DNA of 64,000 nucleotides from Chitinophagaceae bacterium UBA4411 (GCA_002400415.1 DGQP01000009.1:342478-406477); one strand, 5' to 3'; positions 8,709-18,706 are shown, counted from the first letter of the stretch. Numbers and translations: made by a program. Notes: generated from the letters alone by a model not told the origin.

Positions 8709-9965
8709 TTATGCTGCTTTTTTCAATGCTTCCCTGAGTTTTGTTATCATCTCATCAATCTCTGCTTTCTTGCAGGTGCCCACGCTTAAACGGTACCAGG
8801 CCGAACTTTTATCAGCGCCAAACGCATAAAAGGGGACAACGGCTAAGCCAGCAGCATTAAGTATATAAGCCGTAACATCCGCCTGGTTTGCTAACAGTTT
8901 TCCATCTGAAGTTGTTTTACCGGCCAGGTCAATTTTTATGGTCAGGTAAATGGCCGCTTCAGGTGCAATGGCATCCACAGCTAATCCTTCCGTTTTCAGT
9001 TGCTGAAACCCTTCATAAATGCGGCGGAGACGTTCTTCCACTTCTTTTTTAAAATTGGAGAGGTAGCGGTGAATGTTATCCCGCTGCCCTAAATAATACG
9101 CTACAGCTTTCTGCTCTGCCATCGGGGCCCATGCACCGATATGAGTAAGTATGGCTTTCATTTTACTGATCACCGCGGCTGGCCCCATGCTCCATCCAAC
9201 TCTGACACCCGTTGCAGCAAAAACTTTACTGATCGCATCTATATAAATAGTGTATTCTCTCATAGCAGGCCGGAGTGTTACCGGGTCATAATGTTTAATA
9301 TCACCATAGGTCAGGTGCCAGTACATCTGGTCGAACATTACATACAGTTTTTTTTCATTGTCCGTTCTTCTTTTATTTTCTTCGATCACAAGGTCACAGA
9401 TCGCTTCCAGTTCTTTTTTACTAAAAGTGGTACCGGTAGGATTTTGTGGTGAACAAAGAGCAATGAGTGTGGCTTCTTTTACAAAGGGTCTTATTGCTTC
9501 GGCCGTGGGCATGAAGTTAGTGGCGGCTGTTGCTTCGATCACAATATGCTCACCTCCTATAAAATGTGTATAGTGATTATTATTCCAGCTGGGTACTGCA
9601 TAGATGACCTTATCACCTTTGTCACAAATAGCCCTGAATAAAGAATAGATCAGCGGCCTTCCGCCGGAAGCCACCAGTATTTCATTATTGTCATACTCCA
9701 ATCCTTCTTCGTCTTTAAGAAAAGAACGAATCGCTTCTCTCAGATCAAGATTACCTTCCGCAGCGGGGTAATTGGTAAAGTGTTTACGGTAAGCTTCAAC
9801 GATTGCATCTTCCAGTTCTTTGGGAATAGGGAAAATAGAAGGGTCAAAATCCCCAACGGTAAAATTATAAATACGTTCACCCTGGCGAATCTTCTCTCTT
9901 ATCTCACCTCCCAGTTTTACAATTTCAGAACCGATCAGCGTTTCGGATAAATATGATAGTTTCAT
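8709..9965 (-). CDS. PLP-dependent aminotransferase, class I/II
   Basis: 418 residues of fold-type I architecture. Visible elements are NFTVGDFDPSIF, the NYPAAEGNLDLREAI substrate/cofactor region, the SPQNPTGTTFS motif, and the Schiff-base lysine in AISKVFAATGVRVGW (K247). A C-terminal Arg in WYRLSVGTCK may bind the substrate carboxylate. The closest general category is aspartate/aromatic aminotransferase; the exact amino donor cannot be fixed. It is transcribed alone from a good Bacteroidota-type promoter 16 nt before its ATG. Confidence 0.9.
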   Translation of the reverse strand: MKLSYLSETLIGSEIVKLGGEIREKIRQGERIYNFTVGDFDPSIFPIPKELEDAIVEAYRKHFTNYPAAEGNLDLREAIRSFLKDEEGLEYDNNEILVASGGRPLIYSLFRAICDKGDKVIYAVPSWNNNHYTHFIGGEHIVIEATAATNFMPTAEAIRPFVKEATLIALCSPQNPTGTTFSKKELEAICDLVIEENKRRTDNEKKLYVMFDQMYWHLTYGDIKHYDPVTLRPAMREYTIYIDAISKVFAATGVRVGWSMGPAAVISKMKAILTHIGAWAPMAEQKAVAYYLGQRDNIHRYLSNFKKEVEERLRRIYEGFQQLKTEGLAVDAIAPEAAIYLTIKIDLAGKTTSDGKLLANQADVTAYILNAAGLAVVPFYAFGADKSSAWYRLSVGTCKKAEIDEMITKLREALKKAA

Positions 9966-9981
9966 AACCTAACCTTTGCCG

Positions 9982-10011
9982 CAAATGTAATCGGATTGTT
10001 GCAGATGGCAA
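9982..10011 (-). promoter_or_regulatory. promoter of the aminotransferase gene
   Basis: On the minus strand TTG, 19 nt, TACATTTG matches the Bacteroidota -33/-7 pattern (TTTG...TAnnTTTG). The ATG at 9965 lies 16 nt after the -7 box. Confidence 0.7.
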
Positions 10012-10039
10012 GAACTAAGCTTCCCGGCGATAGGCAGAA

Positions 10040-10067
10040 AGAAAAATGGTCACGTATTGTGACCATT
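10040..10067 (-). terminator. terminator of the secreted Tyr/His-rich protein gene
   Basis: AATGGTCAC, GTATT, GTGACCATT form a perfect 9-bp stem. On the minus strand the stem is followed by TTTTTCTTT. It lies 29 nt beyond the stop of the gene at 10096-10563. Confidence 0.75.
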
Positions 10068-10095
10068 GTATGAATAACACCGGTATTCTTTTTTC

Positions 10096-10563
10096 TTAAT
10101 GATGCCCATGGCCACGACCATGATTATTTTTACTTTTTTTATACTTCGGGTGTCCTTTTACTACAGAATATTTCGGATCATTACTGTTGCGGATGATAAC
10201 CTGGCTGTGGTTACCCCGGTAACGTGCATATTTTACTTTGTGAGCACTGTAATACTGGTAAGCCCCGGGCTCATTCACCACTACTTTATAACCCGTGTAT
10301 AAATTATAACTCCTGTAGCGTGAAGGCAATGAGTAAGTAAATACCCAGTTGCTGCCTGACAAATAAATGAACTGTCTTGTTGGTATATAATAATATACCT
10401 CAATATCCGGGAGATAATAATATTCTGCATAGTCGTAACCCGCCGGCCCCCAATTAGGCTGTGAGCCAATATTCACATTGACATTAACCCGTACCTGTGC
10501 CCCGGCCTGCTTAAAAGAAAATGCAGCCAGGATAAAAAGAGCAATAAAGATCAGTTTTTTCAT
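10096..10563 (-). CDS. secreted Tyr-rich protein with His-rich tail
   Basis: 155 residues with a Sec signal peptide (MKKLIFIALFILAAFSF..AGA). The mature part starts with an alternating VRVNVNVNIG strand. It then has unusually many Tyr residues (YDYAEYYYLPDIEVYYYIP) and a short globular part. The end is Lys/His-rich, GRGHGHH, and could bind metal, which is speculative. Similar short periplasmic proteins are frequent in Bacteroidota and remain uncharacterised. It has its own terminator downstream. Confidence 0.78.
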   Translation of the reverse strand: MKKLIFIALFILAAFSFKQAGAQVRVNVNVNIGSQPNWGPAGYDYAEYYYLPDIEVYYYIPTRQFIYLSGSNWVFTYSLPSRYRSYNLYTGYKVVVNEPGAYQYYSAHKVKYARYRGNHSQVIIRNSNDPKYSVVKGHPKYKKSKNNHGRGHGHH

Positions 10564-10685
10564 AACCTTTTATTTTGTTTCATCCTTGCTGGCCAAAGAA
10601 GATGCCAAAAACCTGATAAATCAGGAGATTTTTTTATGATTTTATTTGCAGAGTGTATAAGTTGTGGCCGGGAGTTGTCAATAAA

Positions 10686-10712
10686 AAAGCCCCTTTGAAA
10701 GGAGGCCTTTTT
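10686..10712 (-). terminator. terminator of the BNR/VPS10-like gene
   Basis: Read on the minus strand, GCCTCCTT, TCA, AAGGGGC forms a stem with one mismatch, followed by TTTTTT. It lies 25-45 nt beyond the stop at 10731. A second weaker hairpin (CCTGAT, AA, ATCAGG near 10613-10626) follows. Confidence 0.65.
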
Positions 10713-10730
10713 AAAGTATTGTTATTGCGG

Positions 10731-13700
10731 TTAAAGCGGTTTGTAGTCCTTAAATAAATTCACTTTAGTGCCCTCTGCCTGTTCACGATAGTTCTTCCAC
10801 TTTTCAGCATAAAAAGTATTTATTTTTTGTACCACATCATTCACAGCTGTCTCGGCTAATTCAATGAGTGTTTCTTCCTGTTTACCCGGGGCTGTCATTT
10901 TACTGCCAATAGATTGCTGTGCCTGTTGCAAACGGTTCAAGACGGATATATCAAACGGGCTTCTTGATATGCCTTGTTTGTCACTTGTTTTACCACTGAT
11001 GATTTCACGGATGGCTTTTATTTCATCCTGAAGTTTCGTGGTTGTCTTTCGCAAGGAATCCACTTCTTTACCTTCCACACCTTTTAATTGTGCCTGCATT
11101 TTAGCCAGCACTTCATCGCTTTCGGTCAGTTGATCCATCCCGGCGGTAATTTTATCCGCACTTTTTCTAAGGCGGTCATACATGCTGCGTTGTGCCAGTT
11201 TAATATCATTACGGTTGCCCAGTCTCGGATCATCTTTAATGGTGATATAGGTTGAATCAGTTACACTTGCATAAGTCAGTAATAATTTATAGGTGCCGGG
11301 TAATACCTGGAAACCACCCGGCTCTTGTGCACCGGGTTGTGGTTTGGGAGAACCAGGCTGGCGGAAACCTTTTTCCTCCATTCCCCAATACATACGATTA
11401 AAGCCGGTATCAGCATTCCAGCGCAACGTGCGGATGAGTTTATTGCCGGCATCATAGATGCGAACCATAACACTATCGCCAGCTCTTCGGCCACTTGCTC
11501 CACTAAATTCACCTCTGCCACCACGACCTCCACCGCCACTTCCTTGTGGTCTGGCTGCAGATGGTTGCTGTGAAGGGGTAGTTTGTGCAGATTGTTTGCC
11601 AGCTGAATCGGCAGCCGCTTTTGGCTTACTGATGAAGAAAGAAACGGCAGCGCCTCTTCTCCTGTTCTCTCCGTCATACAAACCATAAGTGCTCCATTCA
11701 TAACCGGTAGCTGCTTTGTATTGTGCCTGGTAAGCTTCCGGTGCGGCAAACGCGGTTATGGGGCTTGCGAATTTGATTCCTTTATTGGCAGCCGCTTTCC
11801 TCAATGGCCTGATATCATCCAGTATCCAAAGGGCACGGCCAAAAGTAGCAATCACAAGGTCAGCTTCTCTTTCCTGTATGGCAAAATCATAGGTGGAGAC
11901 AGAAGGATAACCGTTTTTAAATTGTTCAAAAGAAGCACCATTGTCAAAACTTATCCAAAGCCCGTTTTCTGTACCTGCAAAAATGAGATTGGGTTCTGCC
12001 GGATCCTGCAACACACATAATGCATAACCTTTTACCTTATTTTCATCAATCAGCCTGGCCCATGTTTTACCATAATCCGTTGTACGGAAAATATAAGGTT
12101 TCATATCACCGCGGCGGTAATCATTCGCAACGACTAAAGCTTCTCCGGGATTATGAACAGAAGCTCTTATTTGGGGGATCCAGCAGCCAATGGGTAAGCC
12201 CGGAATTTTCCCGCGGAAACTGGTCCATGTTTTTCCGCCATCTTTTGTCAGTTGCACATTACCATCATCCGTGCCGATCCAGATAGTGCCTTGCTCTTTT
12301 TTAGAAGGTTCAATGGTTAGAATAGTACAATGTGTTTCTGCACCGGTGATATCCAATGTCAATCCGCCGGTATTTTGATAGGCTGCAATTTTCACTGAAT
12401 CATTCGTGGTAAGATCAGGCGAAGCGGTTTGCCAGCTAACCCCTTTGTCTGTGCTCTTGTGCAGGAACTGGCTGCCGAAATAAATAGTTTTTGGATCAAA
12501 AGGGTCTTGCGCAATGGCTGAATTCCAGTTGAAACGAAGTTTGGTCGTTGCTGTTAGTGCGGGTGGTTTGATAAACCAGCTTTCACCCGTCTTCCAGTTT
12601 CTCCTGCCCACACTTCCTCCCTGGCTCATACTATACACCCAGCTGGCATCTTCCGGATCAGGCATTACATCAAAGCCATCACCACCACCCACATTATTCC
12701 AGTAATAGTTCCGGATACCACCATTGGTCCAGGTATAGGCGGGGCCATGCCAGCTGCCATTATCCTGCATACCTCCCATGATATTGTAGGGGATTTCATT
12801 GTCTACATTGATATGATAGAATTGACCGGCCGGTAGTTTTTCATCAAATATCCAGTTCTTACCACGATCTCTTGAAATACCAATACCACCGTCATTTCCT
12901 TCAATGATATGGTTGGGATCATTGGGGTTGATCCACCAGGCATGGTGATCGGGGTGGATACCGGAATAAGGGATCATTGTAGAAAATGATTTGCCAGCAT
13001 CTTCACTGAAAGTAATGGTGGAGTGCACATCATAAATCCTGTTCTCATTTAATGGGTCTACGTAAATTTCCTGGTAGTAAAAAGGGCGGTCAGTTATTTG
13101 AGCCGGGTCGCTGTTCACCAGTATCCATTTGAAACCACCATCATCACTTTTATACAAACCATTTTTAGTGGCTTCAACTTTTGCATATACCCTTGATGGC
13201 ATGCTCCGGCTGAAAGCAACTCCGATTCTTCCCAGCATTCCATCGGGCATTCCATCTTCTTTGGTTAATGGTTCCCAGTTCTTACCGCCATCAACAGTAA
13301 TGAAGAGGCCACTTCCTTTTCCACCACTTTTTAAATCCCAGGGCGTGCGGCGGAATTGCCACATAGCTGCGATCAGTTTATTGGGATTGGACGGATCCAT
13401 CACCAGGTCAGCACAACCGGTAGTGTCATTTGCATATAAGATTTTAGTCCATGTTTCTCCACCATCTGTTGTTTTGAAGACACCACGATCCGGGTGTTCT
13501 GCATAAGGGTTGCCGATTGCTGCCGCATAAACAGTATTCGGATTTACCGGGTCAATCACCACCCGGTGAATACAGACGGTTTTATCCAATCCCATTTTCT
13601 TCCAGGTCCTGCCACCATCAAGGGTTTTATAAATACCTGCACCCAGGTTCAGCGAATTGCGGGGATTTCCTTCACCCGTACCCACCCAAACAACTGAAGG

Positions 13701-13991
13701 ATTGGATTGCTGAATAGCAATAGATCCAATATTCTGAATAGGCTGCTCATCGAAAATAGGTGACCAGGTATGACCACTATTCTCTGTCTTCCAGACACCA
13801 CCACTGGCAGCACCTACATAAACAATATTGGGATTAGCAACTACTGCGTCAATAGCAGTGATACGGCCACTCATGCCGGCCGGGCCTATATTTCGGGGTT
13901 TTAAATTCTTGAACTGGTCTAAAGTAATTTTTTGTGCCGGGACAAAGCAGGCCATACAAAGAAGAACAGATAGCAGGGCTATTTTTCGCAT
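10731..13991 (-). CDS. secreted BNR/VPS10-like beta-propeller protein
   Basis: 1086 residues with signal peptide MRKIALLSVLLCMACFVPAQ. The mature protein carries many BNR/Asp-box-like repeats, for example GGVWKTENSGHTWSP, TLDGGRTWKK, TTDGGETWTK, TVDGGKNWEP, KSDDGGFKW and SFDNGAS, spread over residues 60-750. This gives a sortilin/VPS10-type ten-bladed propeller. A low-complexity linker rich in Gly, Ala and Gln lies around residues 790-840. The C-terminal ~150 residues are helical and coiled. Such proteins are commonly called glycosyl hydrolase, but no catalytic residues are apparent. A carbohydrate- or protein-binding role at the envelope is more cautious. Confidence 0.85.
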   Translation of the reverse strand: MRKIALLSVLLCMACFVPAQKITLDQFKNLKPRNIGPAGMSGRITAIDAVVANPNIVYVGAASGGVWKTENSGHTWSPIFDEQPIQNIGSIAIQQSNPSVVWVGTGEGNPRNSLNLGAGIYKTLDGGRTWKKMGLDKTVCIHRVVIDPVNPNTVYAAAIGNPYAEHPDRGVFKTTDGGETWTKILYANDTTGCADLVMDPSNPNKLIAAMWQFRRTPWDLKSGGKGSGLFITVDGGKNWEPLTKEDGMPDGMLGRIGVAFSRSMPSRVYAKVEATKNGLYKSDDGGFKWILVNSDPAQITDRPFYYQEIYVDPLNENRIYDVHSTITFSEDAGKSFSTMIPYSGIHPDHHAWWINPNDPNHIIEGNDGGIGISRDRGKNWIFDEKLPAGQFYHINVDNEIPYNIMGGMQDNGSWHGPAYTWTNGGIRNYYWNNVGGGDGFDVMPDPEDASWVYSMSQGGSVGRRNWKTGESWFIKPPALTATTKLRFNWNSAIAQDPFDPKTIYFGSQFLHKSTDKGVSWQTASPDLTTNDSVKIAAYQNTGGLTLDITGAETHCTILTIEPSKKEQGTIWIGTDDGNVQLTKDGGKTWTSFRGKIPGLPIGCWIPQIRASVHNPGEALVVANDYRRGDMKPYIFRTTDYGKTWARLIDENKVKGYALCVLQDPAEPNLIFAGTENGLWISFDNGASFEQFKNGYPSVSTYDFAIQEREADLVIATFGRALWILDDIRPLRKAAANKGIKFASPITAFAAPEAYQAQYKAATGYEWSTYGLYDGENRRRGAAVSFFISKPKAAADSAGKQSAQTTPSQQPSAARPQGSGGGGRGGRGEFSGASGRRAGDSVMVRIYDAGNKLIRTLRWNADTGFNRMYWGMEEKGFRQPGSPKPQPGAQEPGGFQVLPGTYKLLLTYASVTDSTYITIKDDPRLGNRNDIKLAQRSMYDRLRKSADKITAGMDQLTESDEVLAKMQAQLKGVEGKEVDSLRKTTTKLQDEIKAIREIISGKTSDKQGISRSPFDISVLNRLQQAQQSIGSKMTAPGKQEETLIELAETAVNDVVQKINTFYAEKWKNYREQAEGTKVNLFKDYKPL

Positions 13992-14072
13992 ACAGGTAAG
14001 TTTTGGAACACTAAACTTACTGATTACGAACCGCCATGCAAAAAGTTTATATGAATGGTTGATTTGCGGGTA

Positions 14073-15095
14073 TTATTCCACCAGGAAAATAATCTTCGTG
14101 AACCATTTGGCAGTATCCTTCACAACTCCCGGGTCGTTCATGTATTGTTCAATAACAGGTGCTTTTTGTTTCAGCTTGTTAGCCAGCAGGTAGGTATCAA
14201 TGGTTTTATAGGCATCTGCTGTTTTATCATAAGCGCCATAGTAGTCCACATAAACGGCTTTAGATCCGCTTATATCAACAATTTTAATACTATCACTCTC
14301 AAGTTTTGTTCCGGCAGCAACAGGAATGGCGGCGGCCATATCAGCCGATTGGTTTTTTTCATCCCATATATAATACAATCCTGTTGGTATTCCGGGTTGT
14401 GCGCCGGCTTTGGATACTGCGTTATATATTTTCGGAAAATAATCAGCAAAGAACGAAGAAATATCCTGCCATTTGATAGTCTCCCTGTACACGGCAAAAG
14501 AGGAAGCCGGGAAATTCATGGGGGTTACTTCGTAAGTTTTAGCCGCAACCGCTGAACCTGGTTTTTCGATCGCGGCTTTCAGGTTCTGTAATCCTTCTTC
14601 AAAATCCTTTCCCATTTCTTTATCCATGCTGGAAAAAAGATTAAAAATATTCCAGGGTCTTGGGGTGGCTAATTCAAAATCCCAGGTTACTTTGGTTTGC
14701 CCGTCGATCTCTTCCAGCGAAAAATCAGAATCAGCTTCCATGGATCGGGGCTTTTCAAAATTGAGATGGTATTTTATTTTTTTATTCAGGGTAAGAGTAA
14801 CGATCTGCATTTTTCCTTCTCCTGATAATTCAGGATCTCCCACCCATGTATTGACAGCCCCCGGCGTTCCGTCCGTACCGGTAATCGTGTTTTTAATCGT
14901 GGAATCAGTCCGGCTCCAGACTGACCACTTATTGAAATTTTCCAGCCTGAGCAGGTAATTATATACTTCAGTTACCGGTGCGTTGATAGTAATGCTCCGT
15001 TCTGTTTTTTGTTTCACCGGGAGAACCAGCACCAGGATCAGTACAATAGCAATTACCACTAAAAAGAGTATACCCAGCTGTTTGATGATTTTCAT
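14073..15095 (-). CDS. SRPBCC (polyketide cyclase-like) plus GyrI-like protein
   Basis: 340 residues. An N-terminal membrane helix (MKIIKQLGILFLVVIAIVLI) precedes an SRPBCC/START-like domain at about residues 30-180 (RSITINAPVTEVYNYLLRLENFNKWS). The second half (about 190-340) resembles GyrI/SOUL-type effector-binding domains, with FAVYRETIKWQDISSFFADYF and KAVYVDYYGAYDK. Proteins of this layout are common in Bacteroidota with unknown ligands. A TAAATTTG box (reverse strand, 15119-15126) lies 23 nt upstream, just past the terminator of the M16 gene, so it is probably transcribed separately. Confidence 0.8.
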   Translation of the reverse strand: MKIIKQLGILFLVVIAIVLILVLVLPVKQKTERSITINAPVTEVYNYLLRLENFNKWSVWSRTDSTIKNTITGTDGTPGAVNTWVGDPELSGEGKMQIVTLTLNKKIKYHLNFEKPRSMEADSDFSLEEIDGQTKVTWDFELATPRPWNIFNLFSSMDKEMGKDFEEGLQNLKAAIEKPGSAVAAKTYEVTPMNFPASSFAVYRETIKWQDISSFFADYFPKIYNAVSKAGAQPGIPTGLYYIWDEKNQSADMAAAIPVAAGTKLESDSIKIVDISGSKAVYVDYYGAYDKTADAYKTIDTYLLANKLKQKAPVIEQYMNDPGVVKDTAKWFTKIIFLVE

Positions 15096-15146
15096 AACGT
15101 GGTTTTAATGCGGACGCACAAATTTAATTTTTTAAAATGGTATGGA

Positions 15147-15171
15147 TTAAAAAACCCCGCCGGGGCGGGGT
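15147..15171 (-). terminator. terminator of the M16 protease gene
   Basis: ACCCCGCC, GG, GGCGGGGT gives an 8-bp GC stem. On the minus strand it is followed by TTTTTTAAT. It lies 8 nt beyond the M16 stop. Confidence 0.88.
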
Positions 15172-15178
15172 CTCTTTA

Positions 15179-18019
15179 TTAAAATGGTTTTAATGTCTTG
15201 TCTTCTGTTTTTTCAGGCTTTAGAACGGCCCGGATATATTTGGCAGGGTTGACATATTTTCTGGCAGCAGCCTGGATCATTTTGCCGGTTAGCTCGCTGA
15301 TTTGTTTTTCTTTCTTTAAAATAGCCCTGGGATCATTGCCATAGAAATAAGCATCAAACAAACTGGCGGCCCAGAACTGGTTTTGTTTCATATCCACTTC
15401 CAGTTTTCTTTTTTGCTGCTCTTTGATCTTGGCCAGGTCCCCGGCGGTGACGCCATTTTTAATAATCTTATTCAGTTCATTAAATGAAGCTTTGGTCAAT
15501 GTATCAGCATTCTCGGGTGCGCAGGGAAATGAAATATAAAATGAAGAATAAGAATAAGGAATTTTTTGCATGGAACCGCCGGCACCTACGCCATATACCC
15601 CGCCTTTCTCTTCCCGTAATTGCTCCACCAGTTTAATAGTCATTACTTCGCCAAGGCTTTTTAGTGCATAGGCATCTTTGGCATTGTAAGGAACAGGGTT
15701 ATTAAAAACAATATTCACCTGGCTTTGCGGTTCGGTTCCTTTGTTGATTTGTTTTTCCACTTTCCCCGCAGGCGGACGTATACCCAGGTCCCTGAATGTT
15801 TCTTTTTTACCGGTGGAAGGGAGGCTTCCCAGGTACTTCTCCAACAGGGGTTTGATGCTATCTTCGTTAACGGCACCCACAAACAGGAAAGTGAAATCGC
15901 CGGCATTGCCAAACCGTTCTTTGTAGATATGGATTGCTTTATCAAGATCTACTTTGTCAAAATCTTCGGGTTTGGGAAACCTGCCGCCACGGAGATGGTC
16001 CTGGCTCATCAGTTTTTGAAATTCGTTGCTGTAATAATATTGCGGGTCTGACAGCACATTGGCATACACCTGTTTTTGTTTGGTAATAAATGAGCTGAAA
16101 GCATCTTTGTCCTTTCGCGGAGAGGTGAAATAAAGATGGGCAAGTTGTAAGAATGTTTCCATTTCTTTAGGGGTAGTATTGCCATTCATTCCTTCACTGT
16201 AGTTGGCAATGTTCACCGACAGGCCGGTGTTTCTTCCTTTCAGCATATTGCCCAGGTCTACGGCATTAAAATCACTCACCCCGCTTTGCTGTACAATGGC
16301 AGCCGCATTGATGGCGGAATAATAGTCGGCATCTTTAACCAGGGAATGCCCTCCTTTACTAAAAGCCCTCACAATGATCTCATCATTTTTGAAGGTAGTG
16401 GGCTTGAGTATTACCGTTACCCCGTTGGATAATTTCAGCGTGGTGGTGCCCAGCTCTTCATCGGTGACGGATGATATGACCTTCCCGGCTTTCAGTTTAC
16501 TGCCGTCCATTAAAGAACTGGCCAATATTTTTTCTTTATACGGCTCAATAGCTGCCACATCCACGGCACTGATAATATTTTTTACTTCTTCTTCAGAAGG
16601 AATTTTAATACCCTCTTTATCCGGCGCATTCATGGTAACCACCATATTGTCTTTGCTGATCCAGCCGGCTGCCAGTTTGTTGATATCCTCCAGCTTAACG
16701 GTGGCGAGATATTGTTTCACAAAATCATATTCCCATTCAATTCCGGGGATCGGTTCGTTGATCAGAAAATTATTGACATATTCACTGACATATTTAAAGG
16801 ACTCTTCTTTTTCACGTTCATTAAACACCTGGTCGTAAAAACTTTGGGTTTGTTTTTTCTGGCGGCTGAATTCGGTTTCAGTAAAACCATGCAACTGGAT
16901 GCGACGGGCTTCTTCCAGCAGGCTCTTAAGCGATTGGCTCATCCCGGTATCGCTGCTGTTGGCATATAACTGGAAGGCGTCTTTGGTTCTTGCATAGCTG
17001 CTGCCATAGTAAGAACCGGCGCCGATAAAAGGTGGATTGGGTTTTAGTGCCAGCTCCCGGAACCGGCTGTTTAGCATTCCGGTAAACAGCATTTGATTCA
17101 TATAGCGGACATAATCCCCCATTGTTTTTTCAGGCTGGGTTTCTTTTTTAAACATTACTTCAATAGCAGGGAAGGCCGTCTCTTTATCTTTGGCAACAAC
17201 AGTGAGTATTTCCTGGTGATCAGGGACCGGGAATGATTCTCTTTTGCGGGGAACGGAAGCGGCAGGGATATCACTAAAAACCTCTTTGATCTTTTTCTCC
17301 ATTTCGTTCACATCAATATCACCCACAACAATCACTGCCTGCATATCGGGACGGTACCAGTCTTTGTAAAAATTCTTTAATGCAGCATGTGTAAAATGTT
17401 CAAGCGATGCTTTAGTGCCTATTGGCAGCCGGTCTGCATATTTAGATCCGCGGTATTGCACCGGCAATGTCTGTTTCATCATCCGCTCATCGGCGCCACG
17501 GCTCAACCTCCATTCTTCAATCACCACTCCTCTTTCCTTTTCTATTTCTAATGAATCAAGCGTCGCATTGTGTGCCCAGTCTTCCAGTATCTGTAGTCCT
17601 TTGTCAACAAGACCGGGCTTATCGGTCGGTACCGGAAGTATATAAACAGTTTCATCAAAACCGGTATAAGCATTCAGGTCTGCTCCAAACTGCACACCAA
17701 TACTCTGCAGGTAATTGACCAGTTCATTTTTGGGAAAACGTTTGGTGCCGTTAAAATTCATGTGCTCCATAAAATGGGCCAGTCCCAGCTGGTCATCATC
17801 TTCCAGCACCGAACCTGCATTCACCACCAGCCGCATTTCCACTCTTTTCTCGGGCAGGTTGTTCCTGCGGATATAATAGGTAAGACCATTGGCCAGTTTG
17901 CCAATTTTTACATTGGGATCAACGGGCATTAATTGTGAACGGTCGATCTGTGACCAGCCTGTTTGCAACAGGCAAACAGCCATAGCTGTTAACAGCAGGT
18001 GTTTTTTCAAATTCTTCAT
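15179..18019 (-). CDS. M16 family zinc metalloprotease (two-domain, pitrilysin-like)
   Basis: 946 residues with signal peptide MKNLKKHLLLTAMAVCLLQ. The inverted zinc motif HxxEH is intact: H82-F-M-E85-H86 in LAHFMEHMNFNGT. A third ligand Glu is likely in LEIEKERGVVIEEW. A second, inactive M16 repeat occupies the C-terminal half, including REEKGGVYGVGAGGSMQK, the R/Y-type substrate-binding segment. Such periplasmic proteases degrade peptides released in the envelope. It has a clear terminator and a near-consensus TACATTTA box upstream on the minus strand. Confidence 0.93.
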   Translation of the reverse strand: MKNLKKHLLLTAMAVCLLQTGWSQIDRSQLMPVDPNVKIGKLANGLTYYIRRNNLPEKRVEMRLVVNAGSVLEDDDQLGLAHFMEHMNFNGTKRFPKNELVNYLQSIGVQFGADLNAYTGFDETVYILPVPTDKPGLVDKGLQILEDWAHNATLDSLEIEKERGVVIEEWRLSRGADERMMKQTLPVQYRGSKYADRLPIGTKASLEHFTHAALKNFYKDWYRPDMQAVIVVGDIDVNEMEKKIKEVFSDIPAASVPRKRESFPVPDHQEILTVVAKDKETAFPAIEVMFKKETQPEKTMGDYVRYMNQMLFTGMLNSRFRELALKPNPPFIGAGSYYGSSYARTKDAFQLYANSSDTGMSQSLKSLLEEARRIQLHGFTETEFSRQKKQTQSFYDQVFNEREKEESFKYVSEYVNNFLINEPIPGIEWEYDFVKQYLATVKLEDINKLAAGWISKDNMVVTMNAPDKEGIKIPSEEEVKNIISAVDVAAIEPYKEKILASSLMDGSKLKAGKVISSVTDEELGTTTLKLSNGVTVILKPTTFKNDEIIVRAFSKGGHSLVKDADYYSAINAAAIVQQSGVSDFNAVDLGNMLKGRNTGLSVNIANYSEGMNGNTTPKEMETFLQLAHLYFTSPRKDKDAFSSFITKQKQVYANVLSDPQYYYSNEFQKLMSQDHLRGGRFPKPEDFDKVDLDKAIHIYKERFGNAGDFTFLFVGAVNEDSIKPLLEKYLGSLPSTGKKETFRDLGIRPPAGKVEKQINKGTEPQSQVNIVFNNPVPYNAKDAYALKSLGEVMTIKLVEQLREEKGGVYGVGAGGSMQKIPYSYSSFYISFPCAPENADTLTKASFNELNKIIKNGVTAGDLAKIKEQQKRKLEVDMKQNQFWAASLFDAYFYGNDPRAILKKEKQISELTGKMIQAAARKYVNPAKYIRAVLKPEKTEDKTLKPF

Positions 18020-18070
18020 ACCGGTTTCTTTTGGGAACGTAAATGTATTTACAAGCCGTTGCTTTGAAAA

Positions 18071-18100
18071 ATAAAAAACCCCGCCAGGAGAAGCGGGGTT
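18071..18100 (-). terminator. terminator of msrB
   Basis: AACCCCGC, an 8-nt loop, and GCGGGGTT form the stem. On the minus strand it is followed by TTTTTTATT. It lies 22 nt beyond the msrB stop. Confidence 0.88.
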
Positions 18101-18121
18101 GCGATTATAAAGAGATCAGCT

Positions 18122-18706
18122 TTATTGTTGAGGTTTTTCCTTGTTGTATTGTTTTTCAGCATCTTTTGCTTTGGCAAAATCAAGAATGACACCGTTGATA
18201 CAGTACCGGAGCCCTGTGGGCGGCGGCCCGTCTTCAAACACATGTCCCAGGTGCGCCTTGCAACGGCCGCATTGCACTTCTGTTCTTTCCATGCCGTGTG
18301 AATTGTCGGGGGTATAAATAATACTGCTTTTGCTGATAGGCTGGTAAAAACTGGGCCAGCCGCAACCGCTTTCAAATTTGGTATCACTTTGAAACAGTGC
18401 ATTGCCGCAGGCGGCGCAATAATAAGTTCCTTTTTCTTTGAATTTCTCAAATTTGCTGGTCCAGGGTCTTTCGGTTCCTTTTTGGCGGGCTATATAATAT
18501 ACGTCTTCGGGCAATATTTTTTTCCAATCTTCTTCGCTCATGGTCACTTTAGAGCTGTCAGTATTTGAATAAACGGGATTCTTCTTGCTGCTGCTGTCCA
18601 TTTTCGGGGTATTTGTGGTTGATGAATTATTCTGGGAATAACTGCATTGCTGCAGCAGAGATGCTGAAAGCAATACCAGTATAAGTTTTGTTTTTATCAT
18701 ATCCAT
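18122..18706 (-). CDS. msrB: peptide-methionine (R)-S-oxide reductase, lipoprotein form
   Basis: 194 residues. The N-terminus (KLILVLLSASLLQQC) is a lipoprotein signal, placing the enzyme in the periplasm or on a membrane. The MsrB domain has both zinc CxxC pairs (YCAACGNALF and CGRCKAHLGHVF), GCGWPSFYQPI, and the catalytic Cys in GLRYCINGVILDF. It reduces methionine-R-sulfoxide in envelope proteins. A TAGATTTG box on the minus strand (18720-18727) lies 13 nt before the start. Confidence 0.94.
   Translation of the reverse strand: MDMIKTKLILVLLSASLLQQCSYSQNNSSTTNTPKMDSSSKKNPVYSNTDSSKVTMSEEDWKKILPEDVYYIARQKGTERPWTSKFEKFKEKGTYYCAACGNALFQSDTKFESGCGWPSFYQPISKSSIIYTPDNSHGMERTEVQCGRCKAHLGHVFEDGPPPTGLRYCINGVILDFAKAKDAEKQYNKEKPQQ

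Noticed and set aside
10046..10066. Palindrome ATGGTCAC-GTATT-GTGACCAT considered as a transcription-factor operator for the aminotransferase gene.
   Set aside because: On the minus strand it is followed by a T-rich run and lies just past the stop of the gene at 10096, so a terminator explains it better.
14055..14555. A 166-codon + strand frame opposite the SRPBCC protein.
   Set aside because: It is fully antisense to a well-supported gene and shows low-complexity translation without a recognisable start context.
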